From Spirosoma arboris (GTDB lineage Bacteria; Bacteroidota; Bacteroidia; Cytophagales; Spirosomataceae), in the NCBI RefSeq assembly GCF_009754945.1, contig NZ_WPIN01000028.1:35531-99530 (forward strand): DNA of 64,000 bases, read 5' to 3'. Made by a program: the position numbers and the translations under genes. Shown piece by piece: positions 1 through 8,777 of the stretch (the stretch's first letter is position 1; the number at the start of each line of letters is the position of its first letter). The notes beneath the pieces are model-generated. The model saw only the letters and a list, made by a program, of their open reading frames with translations, made no database searches and had not been told where the DNA came from.

Positions 1-1414
1 TGCGGTCGACGGGTTGATTAACTTTGGCAAAACCTTCCCGAAACATATGCGCACGGGCACGTTGTACATTGCCGTAATAATCATCCCGTTTTACCACCAC
101 ATCGGAATAATCTTTCCATTTGTCAGGATAGCCGATTTTCTTCAGGAACCGATCCAGTTTTGTCAGTGCCACTTTTTTCGTTTCGGGAGCCATCCAGTCG
201 AGTTTTTCGATTCGGACTCGATACACTTTTTGCAGGTTATCGACCAGCGTTAGCATCCGCTCTTTGGCTTCGGCCGGAAAATATTTTTTGATCCACAATT
301 GCCCCAAAGCCTCACCTAAGGAACGGTCGACACGATTGGCCATGCGTTTCCAGCGTTCACTCTGTTTTGGCTGTCCCTGAAGTGCTTTGTCGTTGAAATC
401 AAAATAGGCCTGCTCAAATTCATGGCTGAGCAGACTCGCATTGTAATCCAGACAGTCGAAGGCGAGTCGATCTTTCAGTAATTCGATAGGTGTGGTGGTC
501 AGCAACTTATCAAAGTCCTGATAATAAGCAGGTTGAGCCATCAACACCGTATCTACTTTCACCAAACCCATGCTATCGAGCAGACGACGCCAATTCAGTG
601 CTGGCATTTGTTTAGTCAAGGTGCTCACCGCAAATTTGTTGTAATTAGCCACCGGATCGCGCAGATCAGCAGGTGCCTTATGAGATTTAGCCAGATTTGT
701 CTCGAAAGCCAGAATAGTCTGCGCTTTGGTTCTGGCCAGGGTGGAGTCGACGCCGGTCAGCACGAACAGCTTCGTGATGTAGGCAACGAAATCTGCCCGA
801 ATCTTTTTGGTGGCCTCGTCGGTGCGGGTGTAGTAGCCTTTTTCGGGCAATGACAAACCCGCCTGCCAAAAATTGATTCGGTTAATGGTACTTTGTCGGT
901 CATCAGCTCCTACATAAATATTGATAAATTTCCCACCCGGATTACTTTTGTCAACAGCCAGATAAGTCATGACTTGTTTATAGTCTTTCAGACCAGCAAT
1001 TTTCGCCAGTTCTGCTTTTACAGGTTCGAAACCAAGTTTATCAATGGCAGCGCTATCCATGCCGCTGGCATAAAAATCACCAATCTGCTGCTCAATACTG
1101 CCCGCTCTGGAGGGAGCCGCTTCGGCACCCGCTTTGGCCACTTCTTCCAGAATGGTTTTCGTTTTTAGCTGATTGTCTTCGGAGAGTTGCGCAAACGATC
1201 CCCAGGAAACTTGATCATCGGGAATTTTGGTTTTTTTTAACCAGTTGCCATTGGCATAGGTGTAAAAATCATTACCGGGCAACACCGTTGTATCCATTCC
1301 CGACTTATCGAAGAAATTGGTTCGCACGGCGGATTCGTCATTCATTTTTTGCTGACAGGCTACGACAAGTGGGGCCGCCAGACCGAGAAAAAGGGTTTGT
1401 TTCAGATAAATCAT
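1..1414 (-). CDS. M13 family metallopeptidase (neprilysin-like), 3' end beyond window
   Basis: Reading leftward from ATG at 1414, the open frame runs off the left edge, giving about 471 residues of a family that is usually near 680. The N-terminus has a lipoprotein-like signal (hydrophobic stretch ending LVVACQQK), so the enzyme is probably anchored in the cell envelope. The region after it has the M13 N-terminal pattern: 'PGNDFYTYANGNWL' near residue 45, then 'INFWQAGLSLPEKGYYT' and 'LSHEFEQAYFDF'. M13 enzymes are zinc endopeptidases that cut short extracellular peptides. The HExxH zinc site normally lies near residue 520, outside the window, so activity cannot be judged here. The next gene on the same strand (DUF418) stops 55 bp upstream of the start, so co-transcription is possible. 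Confidence 0.88.
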   Translation of the reverse strand, partial: MIYLKQTLFLGLAAPLVVACQQKMNDESAVRTNFFDKSGMDTTVLPGNDFYTYANGNWLKKTKIPDDQVSWGSFAQLSEDNQLKTKTILEEVAKAGAEAAPSRAGSIEQQIGDFYASGMDSAAIDKLGFEPVKAELAKIAGLKDYKQVMTYLAVDKSNPGGKFINIYVGADDRQSTINRINFWQAGLSLPEKGYYTRTDEATKKIRADFVAYITKLFVLTGVDSTLARTKAQTILAFETNLAKSHKAPADLRDPVANYNKFAVSTLTKQMPALNWRRLLDSMGLVKVDTVLMAQPAYYQDFDKLLTTTPIELLKDRLAFDCLDYNASLLSHEFEQAYFDFNDKALQGQPKQSERWKRMANRVDRSLGEALGQLWIKKYFPAEAKERMLTLVDNLQKVYRVRIEKLDWMAPETKKVALTKLDRFLKKIGYPDKWKDYSDVVVKRDDYYGNVQRARAHMFREGFAKVNQPVDR

Positions 1415-1469
1415 GACAGGCGATAATTGAAGAATACCGGATTAGAAGAAAAGGGTGGATAGAAGCGTA

Positions 1470-2867
1470 TTATACCTGTCGGTGCATAGGTTGGCGTTGC
1501 CAGTAGGTCAAACTCCGCCACACCCATTCCAACGGGCCATATTGAAAATACCGCAGCCAGATCGGGCTGACAATCAATTGCAGCAGCCAGATAGCGGCCA
1601 CCAGAAAATAAAGCTGGTAGAACTGCCACTCGCCATACTGATTGAGCCCGTATCCAAAGAAGACGAACGTACAAATGAGCGTATGCATGACATAGTTGGT
1701 AAAGGCCATCTGACCTACTGCCCCTATCCGATTCAGGAGTCCTTGCACCACCTTCGATTTAATGAGCAGAATAATCAGACTGGCATGGGCCATCACCAGC
1801 AGCATCCGCTGGAACGGATAAATCAAACGCGTCCATTGAATGGGATGCTCCTCCAGATACGCCAGAAAAGCTTCCGATGTGGGGAAATGCTGATAACCGA
1901 AATAGAAACTGTATGTGACCAGCGATAGCCCCAGTCCGTAGCCAATCAACAGGGTTTGCCAGTAGCGCCGACGTGACCATTGCCCCGTCACAAAGCCCCA
2001 TTTATAAAGAGCCATGCCCAACAGCATCAGCGCCAGCGAATCCCAGATCATCAGTGGTAGGTGCTTGGTCTGTAGATCCCACACTTCCTGCCGATACCGA
2101 GACGCTACGACAAAATAGTTGTTGGATTTCATCAGCCGAGTATGCTCAGCGGCTTGTACTTTGTTGGGAAAAAACTCGTTCGCGGCAGCCTGCCAGTCTT
2201 TTATCGCTTGCTGCTGAGTAGCTGTCAGCGTACGGCCCTGCTGTTGAGCCGTTTGCACCGCCAGATACGCCAGGCGTTTGTCGCGGATATTCTGAAAAAA
2301 TAGGGTCATCAGCACGAAGCCAATAATGGCCACCAGGGGTACGCCCAGTGCTAGCAGGCTGGGTTTAAGATTTCGAAACCAAAACGCAATCATGCCAACC
2401 ACGCCGTAGAAGTAGAGAATGTCTCCGAACCAAAGCAAAACGTGGGAATCCAGTAGCCCGAACAGCACAAGCCAACCCATCCGACGGAAGAATAAACCGA
2501 TCGCGCGGTTCCCCGCCGGGACCCGACCCGTTGCCGCTTTTTCTTTTCGGGCCATGAACAACAGGATACCCACGCCAAAAATCAGGGAGAACATAGCCCG
2601 CATTTTCCCTTCAAACAAGATGGTGATACCGGCGTTGAGCCAGAAATTAATAGTAGTCGGATCATTTCGGAATACTTCATCAAAGTTATCGGGCATGGCA
2701 AAGCCGGGAATGTTCATCAGCAGGATGCCCAGCAGGGCTACACCCCTCAGGATATCGATAGTCTGGATGCGATCGCCCTGCGAAACAGGCCGGTGGTCGG
2801 CGGTTTCTCGCTGGGTCATGTTGTAGATTGATTCGGCTTCTGAAGCCGTGGTTGGCAAGGAAGTCAT
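1470..2867 (-). CDS. DUF418 (YeiB-type) multispanning membrane protein
   Basis: 465 residues. After a polar N-terminus of about 35 residues comes 'IQTIDILRGVALLGILLMN', the hallmark start of YeiB/DUF418 proteins, which are related to heparan-alpha-glucosaminide acetyltransferase-like membrane acyltransferases. Roughly eight to ten hydrophobic segments follow, and the last 150 residues ('LLNRIGAVGQMAFTNYVMHTLI' region) match the DUF418 domain, which ends in a basic cytoplasmic tail. The substrate of this family is not established. The length is normal and no damage is seen. It sits 55 bp upstream of the M13 peptidase gene on the same strand. The family assignment is firm and the function is unknown. 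Confidence 0.85.
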   Translation of the reverse strand: MTSLPTTASEAESIYNMTQRETADHRPVSQGDRIQTIDILRGVALLGILLMNIPGFAMPDNFDEVFRNDPTTINFWLNAGITILFEGKMRAMFSLIFGVGILLFMARKEKAATGRVPAGNRAIGLFFRRMGWLVLFGLLDSHVLLWFGDILYFYGVVGMIAFWFRNLKPSLLALGVPLVAIIGFVLMTLFFQNIRDKRLAYLAVQTAQQQGRTLTATQQQAIKDWQAAANEFFPNKVQAAEHTRLMKSNNYFVVASRYRQEVWDLQTKHLPLMIWDSLALMLLGMALYKWGFVTGQWSRRRYWQTLLIGYGLGLSLVTYSFYFGYQHFPTSEAFLAYLEEHPIQWTRLIYPFQRMLLVMAHASLIILLIKSKVVQGLLNRIGAVGQMAFTNYVMHTLICTFVFFGYGLNQYGEWQFYQLYFLVAAIWLLQLIVSPIWLRYFQYGPLEWVWRSLTYWQRQPMHRQV

Positions 2868-3088
2868 AAGAGGGAGTTTAAGAGATTGATTGTATAGATT
2901 AGCCAGATACTGTGTTGGGCTTAAATGACCTACCGGTATTATATATACGTCATGCTGAGCGATAGGTTTGTCCTTGTCCGGTTGGGTTCTACTACCCGTG
3001 ATTTTGGGTCATTTTTCCGGAGCTACAGCTGGTTTTCGGACTCCAGACCGCCCGTCGGACCGCTGAAAATCGGGATGGTCTGAACGAG

Positions 3089-3796
3089 TCAATACAAGGT
3101 GAATGGTGTGCTGGCCGGAGTGGTAACTGGCTTTGGCTGAGTGCGAGCTGGCTTTAACTGACCAAGAGATAGTTCTCTCTCCAAATAAGACAACCACTCC
3201 ATCAGTTCCGGTAGAGAAGTTGGGCGGGGATAAGCCGCAGCCCAGTATTGCACCGATTCCGGAACGGTGGTTAGCAGTGCGTCGATTTCCGTTCGGACGA
3301 AGACATCAGGAGCCAGCAACCGCCCGTCGAACCAGACATAGTAAGGCTGTTCAGTTTTCCAGTTTGCCGTGCGGGGTTGGGGCAGGCCCTGAATGATGGT
3401 CCCGTGCTGACCATTCGACGAGGGAAGTTGCAACAATGGAATCGGCGCGCCGGGAATCAGTTCTTCGAGTAACATCGTCCGGGTCTCACCCGATGCCAGT
3501 TGCACCGCAAAAGCCTTTATATAATGTGTCCGATCATCGGCCCGGTCGGTGTAGCTGAAATGCCGTAGCTGGTCAGCCTGATAAGTGTGCCAGCTGTTGG
3601 CTTGTTGAACCATCAGCGTATTGGTGAGCGGCTGATAGCTCAGTTGTCTCCAAAGCCGTACACCAGTGGCCAATACCACCTCTCCCTCATTGGTGATAAC
3701 CGGCAAGCGAGTTGGCAGCACCTGGCCATAGCTAGTCATCACACACAAAAGCAATAAAAAAACAGACAATCGACAGAGGTTGAATCCGATTTTCAT
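3089..3796 (-). CDS. Hypothetical secreted protein
   Basis: I chose ATG at 3796, which gives a clean signal peptide (MKIGFNLCRLSVFLLLLCVMTSYGQ). The frame stays open 14 codons further upstream, but that extension is polar and has no better signal. About 235 residues. The mature part has short beta-rich stretches ('GVRLWRQLSYQPLTNTLMVQQA', 'SGETRTMLLEELIPGAPIPLL') and mentions no motif I recognise. Related short secreted proteins are common in Spirosoma-type genomes and are often annotated only as hypothetical. It lies 71 bp downstream of the TonB-receptor gene on the same strand and may be co-transcribed with it. Confidence 0.65.
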   Translation of the reverse strand: MKIGFNLCRLSVFLLLLCVMTSYGQVLPTRLPVITNEGEVVLATGVRLWRQLSYQPLTNTLMVQQANSWHTYQADQLRHFSYTDRADDRTHYIKAFAVQLASGETRTMLLEELIPGAPIPLLQLPSSNGQHGTIIQGLPQPRTANWKTEQPYYVWFDGRLLAPDVFVRTEIDALLTTVPESVQYWAAAYPRPTSLPELMEWLSYLERELSLGQLKPARTQPKPVTTPASTPFTLY

Positions 3797-3867
3797 AAGG
3801 ATAGAAGGTTTAATAAGTGTTAAAATAGAGACAGACAATCAGGGAGATACGAGCGGAGCCGACTGAC

Positions 3868-6300
3868 CTAATTACTTTGCACTCGGGTACGTTCTTCTTC
3901 CGAACCGGTGGCCCGGTTTCGAGCCGCTTTCACGGTCTTGCTGCCAAACGAACGGGTATAAGTAAGCCGGACTACGCGCGGCTCAGATAGAAATGTAAGC
4001 GTTGTATTAATATTCAGGGCGGGAATCGTGCTGTTATATCGACCAATGTTCGTCCAGAAAATATCACTCATCGTCAGCCTCAGCGTACCCTTATCGTTTG
4101 GTAGCGGTTTTTGCAGTCCCAGCGTTACCTGCCCGAAGCTGCGGCCCCGATACAGACCAAACATGGTAGGACTGTAATAGAACCCCGTCAGTTCAGCAGT
4201 GAACTTGTGGGGTAATGTAAAGGTGTGCGAGGAGTTCACCTGGGCGTTCCAGATCGTCCGGCTCACGGGACTGTCCTGGTATACCGTCGTCAGGTTTTGC
4301 CATAGACCCGTCAGGTTGGTCTGGCTTTTCCACCAGCGGGTTACCTGCCAGGGCAGACTGGCGGCTATTGAGAGTGTTTGCTGGTGGTCAATATTTTCGG
4401 CGTAATACTGAATTCGGTTGGTGGCTGCATCGACGTGCGGCTGAAAACCGGCAATCACGTTCTGATCAAAGCTGTATTTGAGCGAAAAAACGTAGGATTC
4501 CTTATACGTGTAGCTTCCCTGCACGGCATCGGAAATGGTGGGGCGTAGAATTGGATTGCCGGACGAAAAGGTGCTTAAATCAATAAAACTCACAAAGGGA
4601 GCAATGTCGCTGTAGGAAGGTCGGGTAATGCGTCGACTGTACGAGAGGTTAGCAATATGATTTTTCGACAGTTTCCGCGATAAAAACACACTCGGAAACA
4701 GGTTGCCATAGTCCCGGTTGATTAACGACTGGCCGTCGGGCCGGTGAATGTCGGTATGGGTATGTTCGTAACGCAACCCCGCCTGAAGCGTAGTCTTACT
4801 GTCTAAAGGCTGGTTTACACTCACATACCCGGCCAGAATATTTTCGGCTAACTGGTATTGCTGTGTATAAAACGAATCAACTTTCCAGCCCTCGGCCATC
4901 AACCTATCCAGGTCTACGGCATTGTCTAGGCGGGTGGTAGTAGCCTTCAGGCCCGTTTCCAGTCGGCCTTTGGTGGTGAGTGGCTTGATGAAATCGGTTT
5001 TCAGAACCCAGGTCTGGACGGGCGTTTTCTTACTGATCCGAATTTGCTCATTCGTTTGGCTACCGGTCGTAAAATCCTGTTTTGTACTGACATAGGCGTT
5101 GGGATCGTCGTTGTGATAATACAATCGGTCGATGTCAATGCTCCATTCCTGTTTGTTGCTGAAAACATGACGCAGATTCAGGTTTAGCAGCAGGTTCTGC
5201 CATTTATTGGCTTCAGTGTTGAGGAGGCTGCTTTGTTGCGTCCGCACGCCATTGGTAAACGTTACTCCCAGATTATCAGCGTTGTCGATAGCATAGGTAT
5301 TATCAAACCCCGACACTAAGCCGTTCAGCGTTGTTTGTGGACTCAGCGAATAATCGAACCCAATCTTGGCGTTGTAGTTCGAAATGGTCGGAAACCGATT
5401 CGTCTCCGTGTTTGTCACCAGCGTCTGGTTAGGTTGCTCCACAATTCGGTCATATTGCTGTTTTTGCCAGAAGTGACTGTGGAGAAACGAAGCATTTCCA
5501 TAGATGTTGAGTTTCTGATTACGGTAGTTAAGGTTGAGCGTCCCCGCCGGACGAGCATACCAGCCATAACCAAGTGTGGCTGAGAAATTGCCATTCATGC
5601 CGAAGTTGGTGTTTTTCTTGGTGATGATGTTGATAATCCCCGCATCGCCTTCCGCATCGTAGCGGGCCGGGGGCGTGGTGATGAGTTCAATTTTTTCGAT
5701 ATCATTGGCCGCCATGCCTTCCAGCATCTGTACAACGGTTGCAATGGGCAGCCGGGTCAGTTTGCCATTCATCATCACCATCACACCGCCTTTTCCACTC
5801 ATGGTCAGGCTGTTGTTCTGCCGGTTTAGGGTAATCCCCGGCGAGCGCTCCAGGACTTCAAGCGCCGTGCCGCCAGCTGCCGTAATGCTGTTCTGCACAT
5901 TCACCACCAGGCGGTCCACCTGCTGTTCGTACATCGGTTTTTTAGCTGCCACAGTCACCTCGCCCAGTGTTTGAGTGGATTCACGTAATGTTAAATCTGG
6001 CAGCGTAATAGACCCCGTACCGACTTGCACGGTAGCCGACCGGGCTGGTACATAGCCGACTGCCGAAGCAGACAGCCGGTACTGTCCCGGTCGGATGTTT
6101 TCAAACGTGTAAAATCCAGTTTCCTGGCTAATTGCCCCTTTCACTAAACTCGAATCGCGGGCGTTGAGCAGAGCCACACTGGCAAAGGGAAGGGGCTTGT
6201 TATGGGTGGTGAGGACAGAACCGGAAAGCGTGGTCTGGGCAATGGTAATGGTTGGTAAACAAGTAATGAACAGGGCTAAAAAGAGGTGTGACGTTTTCAT
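3868..6300 (-). CDS. TonB-dependent receptor, outer-membrane beta-barrel family
   Basis: 810 residues with a signal peptide (cleavage after TIAQ). Residues about 22-105 are a carboxypeptidase-regulatory-like beta-sandwich ('LSGSVLTTHNKPLPFASVALL'), followed by a plug domain ('LEVLERSPGITLNRQNNSL', 'GVMVMMNGKLTRLP') and a long C-terminal barrel of the OMP_b-brl_3 type with alternating aromatic strands ('LRYEHTHTDIHRPDG', 'RITRPSYSDIAPFVSF'). Such receptors move a ligand across the outer membrane or act as sensors. The ligand cannot be read from the sequence. The tail after the last strand is short and charged. A 45-residue membrane peptide is encoded 16 bp upstream. Confidence 0.9.
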   Translation of the reverse strand: MKTSHLFLALFITCLPTITIAQTTLSGSVLTTHNKPLPFASVALLNARDSSLVKGAISQETGFYTFENIRPGQYRLSASAVGYVPARSATVQVGTGSITLPDLTLRESTQTLGEVTVAAKKPMYEQQVDRLVVNVQNSITAAGGTALEVLERSPGITLNRQNNSLTMSGKGGVMVMMNGKLTRLPIATVVQMLEGMAANDIEKIELITTPPARYDAEGDAGIINIITKKNTNFGMNGNFSATLGYGWYARPAGTLNLNYRNQKLNIYGNASFLHSHFWQKQQYDRIVEQPNQTLVTNTETNRFPTISNYNAKIGFDYSLSPQTTLNGLVSGFDNTYAIDNADNLGVTFTNGVRTQQSSLLNTEANKWQNLLLNLNLRHVFSNKQEWSIDIDRLYYHNDDPNAYVSTKQDFTTGSQTNEQIRISKKTPVQTWVLKTDFIKPLTTKGRLETGLKATTTRLDNAVDLDRLMAEGWKVDSFYTQQYQLAENILAGYVSVNQPLDSKTTLQAGLRYEHTHTDIHRPDGQSLINRDYGNLFPSVFLSRKLSKNHIANLSYSRRITRPSYSDIAPFVSFIDLSTFSSGNPILRPTISDAVQGSYTYKESYVFSLKYSFDQNVIAGFQPHVDAATNRIQYYAENIDHQQTLSIAASLPWQVTRWWKSQTNLTGLWQNLTTVYQDSPVSRTIWNAQVNSSHTFTLPHKFTAELTGFYYSPTMFGLYRGRSFGQVTLGLQKPLPNDKGTLRLTMSDIFWTNIGRYNSTIPALNINTTLTFLSEPRVVRLTYTRSFGSKTVKAARNRATGSEEERTRVQSN

Positions 6301-6316
6301 GGAGTTAGGTGTGGAT

Positions 6317-6454
6317 TTAGAAAGGATTAATCGTAATGATCGGCATCTGCAGGTGAGTGAACAGGAACCAGCTAGCAGCTAGCAAAGCCAGGCTGGCAGC
6401 GAGAACGAAGGTGGTCAGCGCGAAGGCAAGGGCGGTAGTGGAAATTCGAGACAT
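6317..6454 (-). CDS. Small 45-residue membrane peptide upstream of the TonB receptor
   Basis: An ORF too short for ordinary gene calling starts at ATG 6454 and stops at 6317-6319 (TAA), 16 bp before the receptor start. It encodes 45 residues: a short basic/polar N-terminus (MSRISTT), then about 26 uninterrupted hydrophobic residues rich in Ala and Leu, then a short tail ending ITINPF. The tight spacing and single transmembrane helix support translation as part of the receptor transcript. It resembles no named family to me. It may be a regulatory leader peptide or a small inner-membrane protein. The alternative is that it is a chance ORF. Confidence 0.45.
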   Translation of the reverse strand: MSRISTTALAFALTTFVLAASLALLAASWFLFTHLQMPIITINPF

Positions 6455-6571
6455 AATGGTAGTGGTTTAGGTGATTGGCATTGAACAGGTCAAAGGTCAC
6501 CTTCTCCTAGTTGTCTCTTTTTCACGTTTGAGTCAAAAGCTGCTAAATTTGAGTCGATGGGCAGAAGTGTA

Positions 6572-6860
6572 TCGCCAGCGACAATGTGCTCAATACAGGA
6601 GTAGGCGCGCTGGTTTTCAGCGGCTTCACCATTGGCCTACAGGAAGCGATCTATTACTTTAACCGGCTGCTTCACTCCGAGTGAGAAGCAGATGCTCTGA
6701 AAAAGGAAAATTTATAAATCCAACAGGATAGCCTTAAACAGCAGGTCAATCCCCATTTTCTGCTTAATAGCCTCAAGACCTTGTCGTAGTTGATCGGAGT
6801 TCCATACCGCAAAAAGCCAACGTTGAAAAAGGTCTGGAAGATTTGCCGCTTAGCTATGGC
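6572..6860 (+). pseudogene. Remnant of a LytS/YehU-type sensor histidine kinase
   Basis: One plus-strand frame reads 'FTIGLQEAIYYFNRLLHSE', stop, 'EADALKKENL', stop, 'IQQDSLKQQVNPHFLLNSLK', TLS, stop, LIGV. This is the end of the membrane domain, the linker coil and the phosphoacceptor-His box (Q-V-N-P-H-F-L-[LF]-N-S-L) of the His_kinase family (PF06580) found in LytS and YehU. In-frame stops lie at 6682 (TGA), 6715 (TAA) and 6787 (TAG), and after LIGV the similarity continues only in a shifted frame before dissolving. No ATPase domain follows. The gene is therefore dead and truncated at both ends. Confidence 0.7.
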
Positions 6861-6889
6861 TGCCTCAGTTGTGAGGATTTGCAGGATAA

Positions 6890-7200
6890 TTCTCTGAAGA
6901 AGCCTCACTCGATTTTGGTCACGTAACAGGTAGGGATGCAGTAGAATACCCACAAAGCCACGGCTAAATAACGCTACGGTCCCATTCACACCCAGTAGGC
7001 AGGCAATAACGGTTAACGCTCCCAATATGGCAAGCTCCGTACTTTTCAATGCTTTCTTTGCCAATGGCATTAAAGCCGATACAATCAGGGCAACAACTGC
7101 TGCAATCACCCCATACAGAAAGGGTTGTACCTGTGGCAATTGGCCGTACTGCTGGTAGAGACATGCAAAAGGGGCTAATCCATGATTGATTTTGACTAGT
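6890..7200 (-). pseudogene. Remnant of a ChrA-family chromate transporter
   Basis: On the minus strand the stretch 'LYQQYGQLPQVQPFLYG' followed by 'VVALIVSALMPLAKKALKS' and 'ILGALTVIACLLGVN' matches the middle-to-late part of one CHR domain (the usual pattern is YGxLPxVxPFLYGxxxxVxAIIxxAL). ChrA exports chromate across the inner membrane. Only about 95 residues of a protein normally near 390 survive. Upstream the frame shows no CHR motif, and downstream it runs antisense into the histidine-kinase remnant, giving an artificial 191-residue frame to 6672. I regard this as a decayed fragment joined to unrelated decayed DNA. Confidence 0.6.
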
Positions 7201-7329
7201 ATAGGTGCGTAGCCCCCCGGTACATCGATGCACCCAAACACGATCAATCACGCGCAAACATTCTGATAAACAGGACACTTACGCGTGATTGTAATATAGT
7301 TATGGACTGAACTCTCGATCTACCTACAG

Positions 7330-7878
7330 TTAGTCCCTCTTAACTAATCGTAGCGTATAGCTCCGGGCACCAATCTGAATCTGATAGAGGTAAACGCCAG
7401 CGGCTAAACCAGTTCCAGTCAATGTTACCTGATGAGACCCTTCGCTCTGCTGGCTAGCCGCCGTCTGATGCACAAGCTGCCCCTGGCTAGTACGTAGTTC
7501 ATACCCTACCCGTTCGCTTTGGGTAAGGATATACTCTATCAGCACTTGATCAACAAAGGGATTGGGATAGGCACTGACCGACAGGGAGCCTTCTGCTTTC
7601 CCAATGCCTGGTCTTTCTACTGGGCCAATAGTAGCCATAAATAGTGAGCCTGAGTGGGCCACAAAACCGGGCTGCAAGAGCACAGATTGTCCAGCTTTAT
7701 ACTGAGCAATGGCACTGGGCTTAATAACACTGCTGGATTCAATGGTCTGTACTGCCTGCTGCTCACTAAACTCGCCTGCTTCAACGAAACGAGTAAGGGT
7801 TAACTGGAAAGGATACTGCTGAGCAAATCCGCAACTGCCCACAAAAAGCAGCGTAATGAGACATAGACTTGTTTTCAT
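7330..7878 (-). CDS. Small T9SS cargo protein with coat-hanger-like domain and type A sorting domain
   Basis: ATG at 7878 gives 182 residues with a signal peptide ending in GFAQ. Residues about 45-85 ('YKAGQSVLLQPGFVAHSGSLF') look like the '3-coathanger stack' segment often found just before T9SS tails. The C-terminal 80 residues begin with 'YPNPFVDQVLIEY' and end 'GVYLYQIQIGARSYTLRLVKRD', a classic type A sorting domain, so the protein should be exported by T9SS to the surface or medium. It has no catalytic domain. With the truncated gene beside it (7925-8116), it may be the tail end of a once larger surface protein, although it carries its own signal peptide. Confidence 0.7.
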   Translation of the reverse strand: MKTSLCLITLLFVGSCGFAQQYPFQLTLTRFVEAGEFSEQQAVQTIESSSVIKPSAIAQYKAGQSVLLQPGFVAHSGSLFMATIGPVERPGIGKAEGSLSVSAYPNPFVDQVLIEYILTQSERVGYELRTSQGQLVHQTAASQQSEGSHQVTLTGTGLAAGVYLYQIQIGARSYTLRLVKRD

Positions 7879-7924
7879 GAGACGATACAATTAAGTAGGC
7901 CACCACCCAGGCCATATTGCCAGT

Positions 7925-8116
7925 TTATTTTTTATCGAGTACCTGGCCAAAAAACGAGCTATTAAATCCTGACGTTATACTTATTCCAGCGTCAGCCCCA
8001 ACCAAGGTATTATTTACCGTTGGGTTGGTGGCATTGGCCGTGTTGGCCACATAATTGGTCTGAGCCAGCACGGACTGGCTTAGCAACAGTAAAAGCAAAG
8101 GGAGAAGTGATTTCAT
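7925..8116 (-). pseudogene. Truncated 5' fragment of a secreted repeat protein
   Basis: 63 residues: a strong signal peptide (MKSLLPLLLLLLSQSVLAQ), then 'NTLVGADAGISITSGFNSSF' and a stop soon after. The NTLVG-x-x-AG-x-x-x-T-x-G-x-N-x-x-FFG pattern is the first unit of the beta-roll repeats seen at the start of large Bacteroidota proteins that often end in an endosialidase-type chaperone or a T9SS tail. Here only one unit is left and the tail QVLDKK is unrelated, so I call it a truncated gene. It could still make a tiny secreted peptide. Confidence 0.5.
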
Positions 8117-8381
8117 GGTTTAAAGCTGAATTGACGATTGGCCGTTTATGGCAACAAACGTACGTGCTTTGCTTAGGGTCCACAATCGGATAAATGTATG
8201 AGCAAGCTGAAAATCAGGCAATCTCGTATGACGTGTTGCCCGTATCATTACTTGTTTAGGAGCTATCATGATCGACGAATTCTGTTTTGATTGAATCTGG
8301 GCCAGCAACTAAGCCAATGATTATTTTTTATGAAAAAGCCCTATTGTACAATATATTGCTGAAAATACGGCCCTATATCCC

Positions 8382-8654
8382 ATGCTCAAACCAGCTATTT
8401 GTAATCACCTGACTTCTCTGACAGAAATCCGCACCGCTCGCGAGTACGTATGTGAGGAGTGCATTAAAACCGGGGACTCATGGGTACACTTGCGTACCTG
8501 TCAAACCTGCGGCACTACCCTTTGCTGTGATTCGTCGCCCAACAAACATGCAACGAAACATTTTCTGGCTAGTGAGCATCCAGTCGTGATCTCCTCTGAA
8601 CCGGGGGAACGATGGCTGTGGTGTTTTGTTGATGAGCAAATGGTCGGTTACTGA
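8382..8654 (+). CDS. UBP-type zinc-finger protein
   Basis: 90 residues making up one zf-UBP domain. The zinc-ligand pattern is clear: C-x-H near the N-terminus (CNHL), C-x2-C (CEEC), W-x-H-L-R-x-C-x2-C-G (HLRTCQTCG), C-C, then H-x3-H (HATKHF) and SEHPVV. In eukaryotes this fold binds ubiquitin C-termini. Free-standing bacterial copies have no known role, and they are sometimes fused to transporters or oxidoreductases. It precedes egtB by 123 bp on the same strand. Family assignment is strong and function is open. Confidence 0.85.
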   Translation: MLKPAICNHLTSLTEIRTAREYVCEECIKTGDSWVHLRTCQTCGTTLCCDSSPNKHATKHFLASEHPVVISSEPGERWLWCFVDEQMVGY

Positions 8655-8777
8655 ACAAGGAGAAAGGGAATTGGTTTACAGTATATGGTTTACGCCGGGC
8701 CGTCGCTACGATGGCTGACGCACCGGTTATACAAAGCCATATACCGAATCCGTAAACCACAACTACCGTAAACCTGA

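Noticed and set aside
6672..7247. A 191-residue minus-strand frame read as one gene
   Set aside because: Its first half is a ChrA fragment, its second half is antisense to a histidine-kinase His-box remnant. It is a composite of decayed DNA.
8120..8308. 62-residue minus-strand ORF upstream of the truncated secreted gene
   Set aside because: No ribosome site, no motif, irregular composition. The 265-bp gap it lies in shows nothing else.
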